A stretch of DNA of 64,000 nucleotides from Capilliphycus salinus (GTDB taxonomy: Bacteria; Cyanobacteriota; Cyanobacteriia; Cyanobacteriales; Microcoleaceae). Location of the stretch: the NCBI RefSeq assembly GCF_047276495.1, contig NZ_CP178543.1, forward strand, positions 6,634,001 to 6,698,000, given 5' to 3'. The stretch's first letter is position 1, and every line of letters starts with the position of its first letter. Of this stretch, positions 24,201 to 32,850 are shown piece by piece. Both the position numbers and the translations under genes were made by a program. The notes beneath the pieces were generated by a model that made no database searches, was not told the origin of the DNA, and saw only the letters and a program-made list of their open reading frames with translations.

Positions 24201-25244
24201 GTGAAATACAATCGACGCCAATTTATTGGCTATAGTTTAAGCGCGTTAACCGTCAGTCTGTTGTTAAAAGCTTGCGGGGGTTCTTCAGATTCTCCAACCA
24301 CAGAATCCGACGCCAAAGTATTTAAAATGGCGATTGTTTTACCGGGTTCAATTACCGATGGCGGTTGGAATCAATCCGGCTACGAAGGCGTGAATAAATC
24401 GGCCGAAAATCTCAACGCGGAGATGGCGTATTTAGAACAAGTTGAACCCGCAAACCAAGCCGAAGCATTATCGGGTTTCGCCCGACAAGGTTACAATTTG
24501 GTGATTGCTCACGGCGGACAATTTGACGCCGCAATTGAACAGGTTTCGGGTCAATTTCCCGAGACGTTTTTTTTAGCGGTTAACGGGAATATTGCGGGAG
24601 AAAATTACGCTTCGGTGACGACAAACTATTTACAACTGGCTTATTTGGCGGGTGCAACTGCGGCTTTAATGACTCAAAATAACAAAGTTGCTTTTATCAC
24701 CGGGTTATCGTTTAAATCCACAGACGCACAAGCAAAAGCGTTTGAACTCGGCGCCAGGTCAATTAATCCCAATATTGAAACCGTCAACAGTTTTACGGGC
24801 GATTTTAACGATATTGCCAAAGCAAAAGAAGCGACATTAGCCCTAATTTCAACCGGAGTCGATGTCATTTATCACAATTTGGATAATTCTTCTCCTGCGG
24901 TGTTAGAAACGGCTGAGGAAAAAGGAATTTATGCGATTGGAAATGTCAGCAATCAGTTAGAAATAGCACCCGAAGCGGTTCTGACAAGTACCCTTCAAGA
25001 CATCGGAGGTGCAATTGGTTATGTTGCCAATTTAGTCCATGAAAATCGGGTTGAACCCGAAAAATATATGTTGGGGTTGGAACATCCCGAAATTGTTCAA
25101 CTCGGAAAATTTAACCCAATTATTCCGGACATGGTTAAAGAAAAAGTTAATCGGATTGAACAGTCAATGTTAAGCGGGGATTTAACGTTTCAAGATTGCG
25201 TCGATGGGGGAGAAGAAACGGTTTGTCTGCAAGAAACGATTTAA
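24201..25244 (+). CDS. BMP-family ABC importer substrate-binding lipoprotein, 347 aa
   Basis: Binding protein of a BMP/PnrA-type importer, a family that generally binds purine nucleosides. Start is GTG; NRRQFIG (4-10) is a twin-arginine-type signal and LKAC (22-25) a lipobox, so it may be exported folded. Family segments are visible: 'VLPGSITDGGWNQSGYEGV', 'GQFDAAIEQVSGQFPETFF', 'TALISTGVDVIYHN' and 'ALTSTLQDIGGAIGYV'-like stretches. First gene of a four-gene operon with an ATPase and two permeases, spacing 18 bases or less. The true ligand is not shown by the sequence. Confidence 0.88.
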   Translation: MKYNRRQFIGYSLSALTVSLLLKACGGSSDSPTTESDAKVFKMAIVLPGSITDGGWNQSGYEGVNKSAENLNAEMAYLEQVEPANQAEALSGFARQGYNLVIAHGGQFDAAIEQVSGQFPETFFLAVNGNIAGENYASVTTNYLQLAYLAGATAALMTQNNKVAFITGLSFKSTDAQAKAFELGARSINPNIETVNSFTGDFNDIAKAKEATLALISTGVDVIYHNLDNSSPAVLETAEEKGIYAIGNVSNQLEIAPEAVLTSTLQDIGGAIGYVANLVHENRVEPEKYMLGLEHPEIVQLGKFNPIIPDMVKEKVNRIEQSMLSGDLTFQDCVDGGEETVCLQETI

Positions 25245-25262
25245 TGATTGAATGATTGCGCC

Positions 25263-26756
25263 ATGACAGCGTTAAGATTAGAAAATATTAGCAAATCCTT
25301 CGGCAACTTTTTAGCCAACCATAATATTAACCTGGAAATTCAACCCGGTTCTATTCACGGAATTCTGGGGGAAAATGGGGCGGGTAAAAGCACGTTAATG
25401 AAGATAATCTCGGGAGTCTATCAACCCGATATCGGTGAAATTTACGTGCAGAATAAACCCCTAAAAACCATTTCGCCCCAAACGGCTATCCGTCACGGAA
25501 TTGGGATGATTCATCAACATTTTATGCTGATTCCCGAACTTTCCGTTACCGAAAATATTATTCTGGGAAGTCGCAGTCAGTTTCATCTCAACTTAGAAAA
25601 AAAAGCATCCGAAATCACCCAAATGGGGAAAGCCTACGGTTTGGAAGTTCCCGCAACTGCAAAAGTCAAAGATTTACCCATCGGAACTCAACAGCGGGTG
25701 GAAATTCTCAAAGCGCTTTATCGCCAAGCCAGTATTTTAATTTTAGACGAACCAACAGCCGTTTTAACACCATCGGAGGTGAAATCTTTATTTCAAATCT
25801 TACGCCAACTCGCAGAAAATCACCACACCATTCTATTTATTAGTCATAAACTTAACGAGGTAATGGAAATTTGCGATACCGTTACCGTACTCCGAAAAGG
25901 AGAAGTTATCGCCACGACAAAAACCCAAGATACAACGCCCAAAGCACTCGCCGAAATGATGGTGGGTCGGGAGGTAAATTTCACCCCGAAAAAAACCGTT
26001 AAAACTCCCGAAAATAAACCCAAAAATAAAGTGATTTTAGATGTTGAGAACTTACAAGTAAAAAACGACTTGGGGATATTAACCGTTAAAGGCGTTTCAT
26101 TTGAACTGCATCGGGGCGAGATTTTAGGGGTAGCGGGAGTTGATGGAAACGGACAGCGAGAGTTAGCCGATAGTCTTGTCGGTTTGCGAGAAATTTTCGG
26201 GGGAAATATTCGGTTCAATCACCCCGAAAACCAACCTTTAACCGTCGGATACATTCCCGAAGACCGCCAAACAACGGGATTAATTCTTAACTTTAGTCTC
26301 GCCCGAAATCTCATCTTAAAACTGTTTCGGTTTTTGCCTTTTTGTCGGTACGGCTTTCTACAAAACAAAACCGTTAATCGTAACGGGGAAGATGCAATTA
26401 AAAAGTTTGATATCAGAACCCAAAATCCTCAACTTCCCGTTAAATTTCTATCCGGTGGAAACCAACAAAAGATTATTTTAGCTCGCGAATTCTCTCAAAA
26501 TCCGACATTAATTGTCGCAATGCAACCAACTAGAGGGTTAGATATCGGGGCGACGGAATTTGTAAAACAGTGTTTGCTCGAACAAAAAGAACGGGGCGCC
26601 GCTATTTTATATATTTCTACCGAATTAGAAGAAATTTTGGCGGTGAGCGACCGAATTGCAGTTATTTTTAACGGTCAATTTGTTGAGATTTTAGACGCTT
26701 CCGATGCTACAGTAGAACAGGTTGGTTATTTGATGAGCAATGGCATCCGAAACTAA
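25263..26756 (+). CDS. ABC importer ATPase, duplicated (BMP/simple-sugar type), 497 aa
   Basis: I chose ATG 25263 (MTALRLENI); the longer frame starts with TTG. Two ABC domains are present. The first has a full Walker A (GENGAGKSTLMK), the Q-loop MIHQHFML, and Walker B ILILDEPTAVLTPSE. The second has a degenerate P-loop (GVDGNGQRELAD) but an intact signature, LSGGNQQKIILAREF. One live and one altered site is normal for the RbsA/NupA-like class. It overlaps the next gene by 17 bases, which implies coupled translation. Confidence 0.92.
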   Translation: MTALRLENISKSFGNFLANHNINLEIQPGSIHGILGENGAGKSTLMKIISGVYQPDIGEIYVQNKPLKTISPQTAIRHGIGMIHQHFMLIPELSVTENIILGSRSQFHLNLEKKASEITQMGKAYGLEVPATAKVKDLPIGTQQRVEILKALYRQASILILDEPTAVLTPSEVKSLFQILRQLAENHHTILFISHKLNEVMEICDTVTVLRKGEVIATTKTQDTTPKALAEMMVGREVNFTPKKTVKTPENKPKNKVILDVENLQVKNDLGILTVKGVSFELHRGEILGVAGVDGNGQRELADSLVGLREIFGGNIRFNHPENQPLTVGYIPEDRQTTGLILNFSLARNLILKLFRFLPFCRYGFLQNKTVNRNGEDAIKKFDIRTQNPQLPVKFLSGGNQQKIILAREFSQNPTLIVAMQPTRGLDIGATEFVKQCLLEQKERGAAILYISTELEEILAVSDRIAVIFNGQFVEILDASDATVEQVGYLMSNGIRN

Positions 26757-27789
26757 ACTCATAAAAATAAATCGCGGATTTTGGCTCATTATTCCGCCCA
26801 TTTTAGCGGTATTTTTTGCCCTGTTAGTTGGGGCGGTTTTAATCGCCATTGCGGGAACAAATCCCCTAACCGCTTATCTTGCTTTATTTCAAGAATCTTT
26901 AACCACAAAATACGGATTTGGGAATACTCTCACCAAAACAACGCCCCTATTATTAACAGGTTTGGGCGTGTTGGTCGCCCTGCGGGGAGGCTTGTTTAAT
27001 TTGGGGGGAGAAGGTCAAATTTATCTGGGCGGTTTGGGAAGTGTTTTAATAGGACTTTATGTGCAGAATTTGCCGGGTTTTATTCATCTTCCTTTAGCGT
27101 TAATTGCGGGGTTTCTATTCGGCGGATTTTGGGCTTTTATTGCGGCTTACCTAAAGGTTTTTCGCGGCGTTAACGAAGTTCTTTCTACTTTATTGCTAAA
27201 CTATATCGCCCAAAATTTGATTAGCTATCTTGTTAGCAATCCCCTGAAAGCCCCCGCAGCGCCCAGCCCTTTTAGTCCTTTGATTCAAGAGTCCGCTCGT
27301 TTGCCGATTATATTACCCCAAACTCAAGCTCACGCCGGGATTTTTTTGGGTTTATTGATGGCTGGAATTTTGGCGATTTTATTTTATTTGACCGCCTGGG
27401 GTTATCAAATTGATGCGGTCGGACAAAATCCCAAAGCCGCCCGTTATGGGGGAATTTCCGTTAATTTTACTCTAATTTTCGTGATGATTTTATCGGGAGG
27501 TTTGGCCGGACTTGCGGGAAGTTCGGAGGTTTTGGGGTTAAAATATCGCCTGTTTGAAAACTTTTCTCCTGGCTACGGTTTCGATGCGGTGGCGATTGCT
27601 TTATTGAGTCGGGGGAGTCCGTTGGCGGTGATATTAATATCGCTATTTTTTGGAACGCTTCGTAGCGGGGCGAACGTCATTCAACAAACTGCGGGAGTTC
27701 CCATTACTGTTGTTTATGCAATTCAAGGATTAGTGTTACTTTTTCTCGCAATTAGTTTGGCAATCGATAAAAAAACACAGCAGGTTTAA
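26740..27789 (+). CDS. ABC importer permease 1 (BMP type), 349 aa
   Basis: Inner-membrane subunit with eight or so hydrophobic segments. LRGGLFNLGGEGQIYLGGLGSVLIG carries the 'G.FN.G.EGQ' motif of this permease class; 'AAYLKVFRGVNEVLSTLLLNYIA' is the cytoplasmic coupling loop. The start overlaps the ATPase end by 17 bases. Partner of the next gene. Confidence 0.9.
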   Translation: MASETKLIKINRGFWLIIPPILAVFFALLVGAVLIAIAGTNPLTAYLALFQESLTTKYGFGNTLTKTTPLLLTGLGVLVALRGGLFNLGGEGQIYLGGLGSVLIGLYVQNLPGFIHLPLALIAGFLFGGFWAFIAAYLKVFRGVNEVLSTLLLNYIAQNLISYLVSNPLKAPAAPSPFSPLIQESARLPIILPQTQAHAGIFLGLLMAGILAILFYLTAWGYQIDAVGQNPKAARYGGISVNFTLIFVMILSGGLAGLAGSSEVLGLKYRLFENFSPGYGFDAVAIALLSRGSPLAVILISLFFGTLRSGANVIQQTAGVPITVVYAIQGLVLLFLAISLAIDKKTQQV

Positions 27790-27807
27790 ATTAAAACTCA
27801 CATCTTT

Positions 27808-28737
27808 ATGATATCAGAAAACCTCTCTTTTATAACCGATTATTTTTCATCGAGTATCAGCCTAGCAATTCCCCTCGCCTTTGCCGCTTTGGGCGGACTT
27901 TTTGCCGAACGTTCGGGGGTGATTAATATCGGTTTGGAAGGACTTTTATTAACGGGCGCTTTTGTGGGGGCGGCGAGTTCAGTTTTAACCGAAAATCTGG
28001 CAATCTCTATTTTAATTGCGGTTGTAATTGGCGGGTGCGTTGGCGGAGTTCACGCTTATCTTTGTGTCAGTTTAAACGTCAATCAAATTGTCTCGGGTTT
28101 GGCGATAAATTTGGCGGCTTCGGGATTAACGGCTTACGGGGCGAGACTGTTATTTAATACCGGAACCGTCGCGCTTCCCAAACTTCCCAAACTCGAAATA
28201 TTCGGTTTAAAATCTATTCCCGTTTTGGGCGTAATTTTTCAGCAAGATATTTTGTGCTATTTGCTTTTAATATTAATTGGACTCAGCACCTATATTATCT
28301 TTAAGACTCACTGGGGATTAACGTTGAGGGCGGTGGGCGAGTCTGCCGTTGCTGCGGATGCGACGGGAATTTCGGTGGTGAAAGTTCGTTATATTTGTGT
28401 GATTTTGAGCGGAATTTTGGCGAGTTTGGGAGGCGTTTATTTAGCTTTAGTTCACGTCGGATTTTTTACGGAAGGAATGAGTGCGGGAAAGGGTTTTATT
28501 GCCATTGCTGCGATTATTTTTGGTCGTTGGCATCCGGTTTATACGAGTTTAGCCTGTTTTTTGTTTGGGACAACAGAAGCGTTACAACTGAGAATTCAAG
28601 CGTTTAATTTGGATATTCCCTATCAGTTTTTGGTGATGCTTCCCTATTTAATTGCCCTGTTTGCTTTGGTCGGAATTGCGGGAAAATCAACCCCACCCGC
28701 TGCACTCGGAAAAGCATTTAACTCTCAACATCGTTAA
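27808..28737 (+). CDS. ABC importer permease 2 (BMP type), 309 aa
   Basis: Second permease of the importer. 'AERSGVINIGLEGLLLTGAFVG' is the same 'N.G.EG' motif as in permease 1, and 'LCVSLNVNQIVSGLAINLAASGL' is the coupling loop. Starts 18 bases after permease 1. Its last 20 bases overlap the end of the convergent response regulator gene on the other strand, so the two transcripts run into each other. Confidence 0.9.
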   Translation: MISENLSFITDYFSSSISLAIPLAFAALGGLFAERSGVINIGLEGLLLTGAFVGAASSVLTENLAISILIAVVIGGCVGGVHAYLCVSLNVNQIVSGLAINLAASGLTAYGARLLFNTGTVALPKLPKLEIFGLKSIPVLGVIFQQDILCYLLLILIGLSTYIIFKTHWGLTLRAVGESAVAADATGISVVKVRYICVILSGILASLGGVYLALVHVGFFTEGMSAGKGFIAIAAIIFGRWHPVYTSLACFLFGTTEALQLRIQAFNLDIPYQFLVMLPYLIALFALVGIAGKSTPPAALGKAFNSQHR

Positions 28738-29560
28738 TTTTTTTATCGTTTTCTTCGGCTAAAATAACGCTTCCTTCATAGCAACAAACCTTTCCTTGTT
28801 CATCTCGAACCGCCCAAATATTTTCAGAAATCCAGATTAAATGATTATCAACCCGTTTCACCTGAGACTTAAAATCAACGACTGAACCTTCTTTTTCTAA
28901 ATGATTCATTAACTCCCGCCAACGCTTTTGATTCACATAACGTTTATCATCTAAATTGAGAAAATCGTTAATCATTTCATCGGCGGATTGATAACCGTAG
29001 AGACGAACTAAAGCCGGATTAACCGTTTGATAAAATCCATCGGGTGTCATCTGAAATATTCCCGCATTTCCCGAGTTAAATAAACGCTGATATTGAGTTT
29101 GTAAGGTTTGAGACTGTTGTTGAATTTCCGAGAGTTGTTGCTGGAGAAAACGAATTTTCAGTTGTGTTTCTACCCGGGCAACCACTTCTTCAAATTGAAA
29201 CGGTTTGGTAATATAATCGACTCCCCCAACTGTAAACGCTTTCACCTTATCTAAAACCTCATCTAACGCACTAATAAAAATCACCGGAATTTCTGCGGTT
29301 TCTTTTTGAGTTTTGAGTTGTTGACAAACTTCATAACCGTTCATTTGCGGCATATTAATATCCAGTAAAATCAAATCGGGAGGAGCCGCTTGAGCCGCTG
29401 TTAAAGCCATTTGACCATTTAAAACTTTCCGAACATTATATCCCTGTTCGCTCAACATATTGGAGAGCAAACGCAAGCTATCAATCGTATCATCAACAAC
29501 CAGAATTTTAGCGGTAGAATTATCAAAAGAACGGGTATTCATTGCAATAAGGCGACGCAT
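28718..29560 (-). CDS. response regulator with PAS domain, 280 aa
   Basis: N-terminal receiver domain (about 18-135): ILVVDD, LILLDINMPQMNGYEV with the phosphoacceptor Asp, and DYITKPF with the conserved Lys. A glutamine-rich coiled linker (QQQLSEIQQQSQTLQ) joins it to a C-terminal PAS domain (about 155-265) with 'LFNSGNAGIFQMTPDGFYQTVNPALVRLYGYQSADEM'. There is no DNA-binding or enzyme output domain, so it probably acts through partner proteins. ATG 29560 is used; ATG 29542 is an alternative. It converges on permease 2. Confidence 0.82.
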   Translation of the reverse strand: MRRLIAMNTRSFDNSTAKILVVDDTIDSLRLLSNMLSEQGYNVRKVLNGQMALTAAQAAPPDLILLDINMPQMNGYEVCQQLKTQKETAEIPVIFISALDEVLDKVKAFTVGGVDYITKPFQFEEVVARVETQLKIRFLQQQLSEIQQQSQTLQTQYQRLFNSGNAGIFQMTPDGFYQTVNPALVRLYGYQSADEMINDFLNLDDKRYVNQKRWRELMNHLEKEGSVVDFKSQVKRVDNHLIWISENIWAVRDEQGKVCCYEGSVILAEENDKKINDVES

Positions 29561-29665
29561 TGACGCAAGAACAGATTGATGTTAAAATAAAATCAATCCT
29601 AAACTAGAAAACAGCTTGGCTGTCATCATAGCAGAATTCGCGCTTAGATTGGCTCGAATTTATGA

Positions 29666-30799
29666 TTATTCAATAGTAGCGACAACTTCTCCTGTTTGAG
29701 AAGTATCGTAACCTCCAAGCGCCGTTAATTGGGAATGTAAACGGGGATGTCCGAGAGTATTTAGGAGTTGTTGAACCGGAGTTTCAGCTAAATAATCTTT
29801 AAGAACAACTAAATCATATCGAGATTTATGCAAAGGAATAAAAGTCAGTCCAAACGCTTTAGCAACCGCTTGGGTACTCACACCCGCATCGACATTTCCA
29901 CTCGCCACCGCCCTGGCGACAGCAACATGACTATTCACCACAGAATTAAACCCTTTCACCGCCTGAAAAGGAATCTCGGCTTTTTGCAACAAATACTCTA
30001 ATAATTGACGACTTCCCGAACCGATTTCTCGATTAACAATCGTAATATTAGCGTCAACTAAATCCACAACACTTCTCAAATTTTTCGGATTATTTGCTTG
30101 AACCAGTAACCCTTCTTCCCAAACTCCCAAATTAATCAATACCGCCCTTTTATTCATCACCGCTTCTCGAACAAAACTAACATTATAAGAATCGGTTTCT
30201 GGGCTGTACAAGTGCATTCCCGCGATGTGAACTTCACCCCGACACAGGCGTTCTAGCGCATCCATACTATTAGCAAAACTCCAATAAACCCGCAGATTAG
30301 GATACCAATATTCAGCCACTCGCGCCCACAAAGATAACACCGGAGTACAACCCGCCACCGCCACCGTTTGATTAATTCTTTCCGGTTGCGTCCACAATTT
30401 CACCTGTACCGGAGCGCGTTCAGTTTGTCCCCAACCCTCGCCATCTGCGGGAATCATCTCGGTGCGAAAGGCGTCCTCACCCAACAGGGGATAAGCCATC
30501 AATTTTCCCCCAACTCGCGCCAACGTGAACCGAACATCCTGGTCTGCGGGAATAGTCTGGGCAGGTGTAGCTTCGACTCGCAGACAATCTTCTTCCAACC
30601 AAAACAAATCCTCCACCTGACACCCAAGCGCCTTTGCCAACCGCAGCGCTATCGTCGCAGAGGGGGCATACTGTCCGGACTCAACGCCGCTAATGGTTTG
30701 GCGAGAAACCCCCACCACTTTCGCTAAGTCTTGCTGGCTCAAACCCAAGCGCGTGCGAATTTGTTTGAGGCTATTGCGTAGTTCGTTGTCCTGCTTCAT
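29666..30799 (-). CDS. XRE-type HTH regulator with molybdate-binding-like PBP domain, 377 aa
   Basis: Residues about 8-62 form an XRE-type helix-turn-helix (LSQQDLAKVVGVSRQTISGVESGQYAPSATIALRLAKAL). The C-terminal ~240 residues resemble the periplasmic-binding-protein-like (PBP_like, COG1910-type) domain found in molybdate-related regulators: 'CTPVLSLWARVAEYWYP', 'HIAGMHLYSPETDSYN', 'VNREIGSGSRQLLEYLL', 'HVAVARAVASGNVDAGV'. The family's domain typically senses molybdate or tungstate in the cytoplasm. The divergent cluster on the other strand contains modA. Its promoter region carries a perfect palindrome (30890-30923), consistent with autoregulation. Ligand identity is inference from family and context. 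Confidence 0.82.
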   Translation of the reverse strand: MKQDNELRNSLKQIRTRLGLSQQDLAKVVGVSRQTISGVESGQYAPSATIALRLAKALGCQVEDLFWLEEDCLRVEATPAQTIPADQDVRFTLARVGGKLMAYPLLGEDAFRTEMIPADGEGWGQTERAPVQVKLWTQPERINQTVAVAGCTPVLSLWARVAEYWYPNLRVYWSFANSMDALERLCRGEVHIAGMHLYSPETDSYNVSFVREAVMNKRAVLINLGVWEEGLLVQANNPKNLRSVVDLVDANITIVNREIGSGSRQLLEYLLQKAEIPFQAVKGFNSVVNSHVAVARAVASGNVDAGVSTQAVAKAFGLTFIPLHKSRYDLVVLKDYLAETPVQQLLNTLGHPRLHSQLTALGGYDTSQTGEVVATIE

Positions 30800-30872
30800 A
30801 TACAGCCTAAACTCAAACCCTATCCCTAACTTTCACCAGTCTACTGGTATCGTCGCGGTTCAAGCGGTAAAA

Positions 30873-30928
30873 ATTGTATCTTTTACTACGCAAGTATTTT
30901 TTACATTGTGCTTAAATACTTGCATAAT
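30873..30928. promoter_or_regulatory. divergent promoter region with 10-bp palindromic operator
   Basis: GCAAGTATTT (30890-30899) and AAATACTTGC (30914-30923) are a perfect 10-bp inverted repeat with a 14-base spacer. On the plus strand TTTACA (30900-30905), 17 bases, CATAAT (30923-30928) is a strong promoter (five of six at both boxes), with the right arm of the palindrome lying against the -10. On the minus strand TACAAT (30878-30873) is a fair -10 for the HTH gene, and the left arm falls in its spacer. A dimeric repressor here would control both directions. The natural candidate is the adjacent HTH/PBP regulator. Confidence 0.65.
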
Positions 30929-31125
30929 GTCAGATGCCTCTTAGATATCAGGACAAATCCCACGAAAATTTGCGGGTTAATGTCTTGGTACTAAAGATTA
31001 GCGATAAGTAGCAGAGTCAACTGGCTGTTAAGTTGATTGTTAAGTACCGTTTTTTTTACCTCTTGACAGCCAGTTTTCTTTTTATTACTAATTCAACGTT
31101 CAACAAAATTTTTGAGAAAAAAATT

Positions 31126-32016
31126 ATGCTGATTTGGTTTGAAGTTCTGGGTTATACAGTTTTATCAGAGCGAGAAAATTCATCGACAATATTAACAGAA
31201 CGCGAAAATCAGGTGATTCTGCGCGAGCGTCTAGAACAATCCCTCAAAAAAATTAATCCTCATGTTTCTGAACTCGCCCTGCAAAAAGCCATACAAAAAT
31301 TACAATTTTATGACGGCAAAAACAACAATAATGCTACCCTGCAAGACTATCTAACTCAAGGCGTAGATGTGTCTTACTATTTTAACGATAAATTTGTTTT
31401 TGAAAAGGTGCAGATTGTTGATTACACTCATCCCCTGAATAATGATTGGTTAGCCGTTCATCAGTTTAGCCTAACGGTAGACCACTGGCATTATTCACCG
31501 GAAATCGTGATTTTTATCAATGGTTTACCTCTGGTCATCATTGAAGTTTGTAAAATTTTAGAAAATCGGGCAATTGAAAGCTTTTATAATAATATTTTCA
31601 TCTACAAAGAGAAAACAAAAAAACTGTTTGACTATGCCCAAATTTTGGTAATCTCTCAGGGAAATGAGGTGAGATTTGGTCATGTGAATCAATCTCTGCA
31701 AGAATTTAAAGTGTGGTCAGAAGTTGAAATACAGCAGGGTTTCTCCGATTGGAAAAATACCATTGCAGGATTTATTCAAGACTACTTTGATAAACGATAT
31801 TTTCTGCACATACTGAAAGCCAAAATTCAAGCAAAACCTGTGGATAGACAAGCTTTAAATCAACTGATTGAGAATGAACAGTCTTCAGATCGCTTTTCCG
31901 AACAATATCCGATCAAACAATTAAATTTTTTGAAAAAGCGTCAACGTAAAAAACGAATTATAACTGCGATGAAATTAAATAATTTATTAAAACCAACCCA
32001 ATCAAAAAAGTTTTAA
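31126..32016 (+). pseudogene. decayed type I restriction HsdR N-terminal fragment, 296 aa
   Basis: The frame from ATG 31126 (MLIWFEVLGY) reads like the N-terminal domain of type I restriction subunit R: 'LGYTVLSE', 'LREALxxxINP'-like 'LREALEQSLKKINP', a VDxxHPLNNDW segment and 'FINGLPLVIIE'. The nuclease motif is damaged. Where the family has RPD..E.K, this has HYSPE and IIEVCK, so the aspartate and lysine positions are altered or shifted. There is no helicase region, and no hsdM or hsdS nearby; the protein stops after 296 residues. It is most likely inactive. An upstream TTG (31033) would add 31 hydrophobic residues. It lies between the divergent operator and modA. Confidence 0.6.
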
Positions 32017-32032
32017 TAAACGATAACGAAAG

Positions 32033-32821
32033 ATGATAAGGAGAGAGTTTTTAATTGATTTAATTGGTTTAGTTGCTGCCTTTATTTTATTCGTTTCCAC
32101 TGTTAATGTTGGTTCAGCCCAACCCAATCAAACCACATTAACCGTAGCAGCAGGTGCGGGTTTAAAAGCAACAATGGAAGCCATTCAACAAGTGTATAGC
32201 CAAACTCAACCCAACGTTAAAATCATCTATATTTTTGCCGCATCTGGCGCATTAAGACAACAAATTGAACAGGGCGCACCCGTTGATGTGTTTATCTCCG
32301 CTTCCTCAAAATTTATGGATGAATTGCAATCGAAAGGATTACTTCTTAATGAGACTCGTCGCAATTTATTAACCAATCAAGTCGCGTTAATTGTTCCACA
32401 AAATATGACCGGAATTTATAGCTTTCAAGACTTAACCAAAAACACCGTTAAAAAGATTGCCATAGGCGAACCCAGAGTCGCACCCGTTGGCAAATCAGCC
32501 GAAGAAGTTTTGACCTATTTTAACCTGTTTGAACAACTTAAAACCCAAATAATTTATGCCAAAGACGCCTTACAAATTGTCAACTATGTCGCCACCGGAA
32601 ATGTTGATGCGGGAATTGTCCATGATACAACCGCAAAACAATCGAATCAAGTCAAAATTGTTGCAATTGCACCCCCAGAATCTCACGAACCTTTAGTTTA
32701 TCCAGTGGCGGTAATTAAAGACAGTAAAAATGTTACAGATGCCCGAGAGTTTGTGAACTTTTTATCCGGTAGCCAAGCCAAATCTATCTTTGAACAACAT
32801 GGCTATCAACTAGCCCGTTAA
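32033..32821 (+). CDS. modA: molybdate ABC transporter substrate-binding protein ModA, 262 aa
   Basis: Periplasmic molybdate/tungstate-binding protein. Signal peptide about 1-29 (IRREF, long hydrophobic core, VGSAQP cleavage region). ModA marks are visible: 'LTVAAGAGLKATMEAIQQVY', 'FAASGALRQQIEQGAPVDVFISAS', 'KIAIGEPRVAPVGKSAEEVL' and 'IVNYVATGNVDAGIVHDTTAK'. No modB or modC lies within the window nearby, so the membrane partners must be encoded elsewhere. The gene stands 16 bases after the HsdR fragment and likely shares the 30900 promoter. The next gene begins 29 bases downstream. Confidence 0.92.
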   Translation: MIRREFLIDLIGLVAAFILFVSTVNVGSAQPNQTTLTVAAGAGLKATMEAIQQVYSQTQPNVKIIYIFAASGALRQQIEQGAPVDVFISASSKFMDELQSKGLLLNETRRNLLTNQVALIVPQNMTGIYSFQDLTKNTVKKIAIGEPRVAPVGKSAEEVLTYFNLFEQLKTQIIYAKDALQIVNYVATGNVDAGIVHDTTAKQSNQVKIVAIAPPESHEPLVYPVAVIKDSKNVTDAREFVNFLSGSQAKSIFEQHGYQLAR

Positions 32822-32850
32822 ACCTTTATTTTTTGTGTGAGGAGTAAAAC

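Noticed and set aside
31126..32016. Active restriction system
   Set aside because: Nuclease residues altered, no helicase domain, and no hsdM or hsdS nearby.
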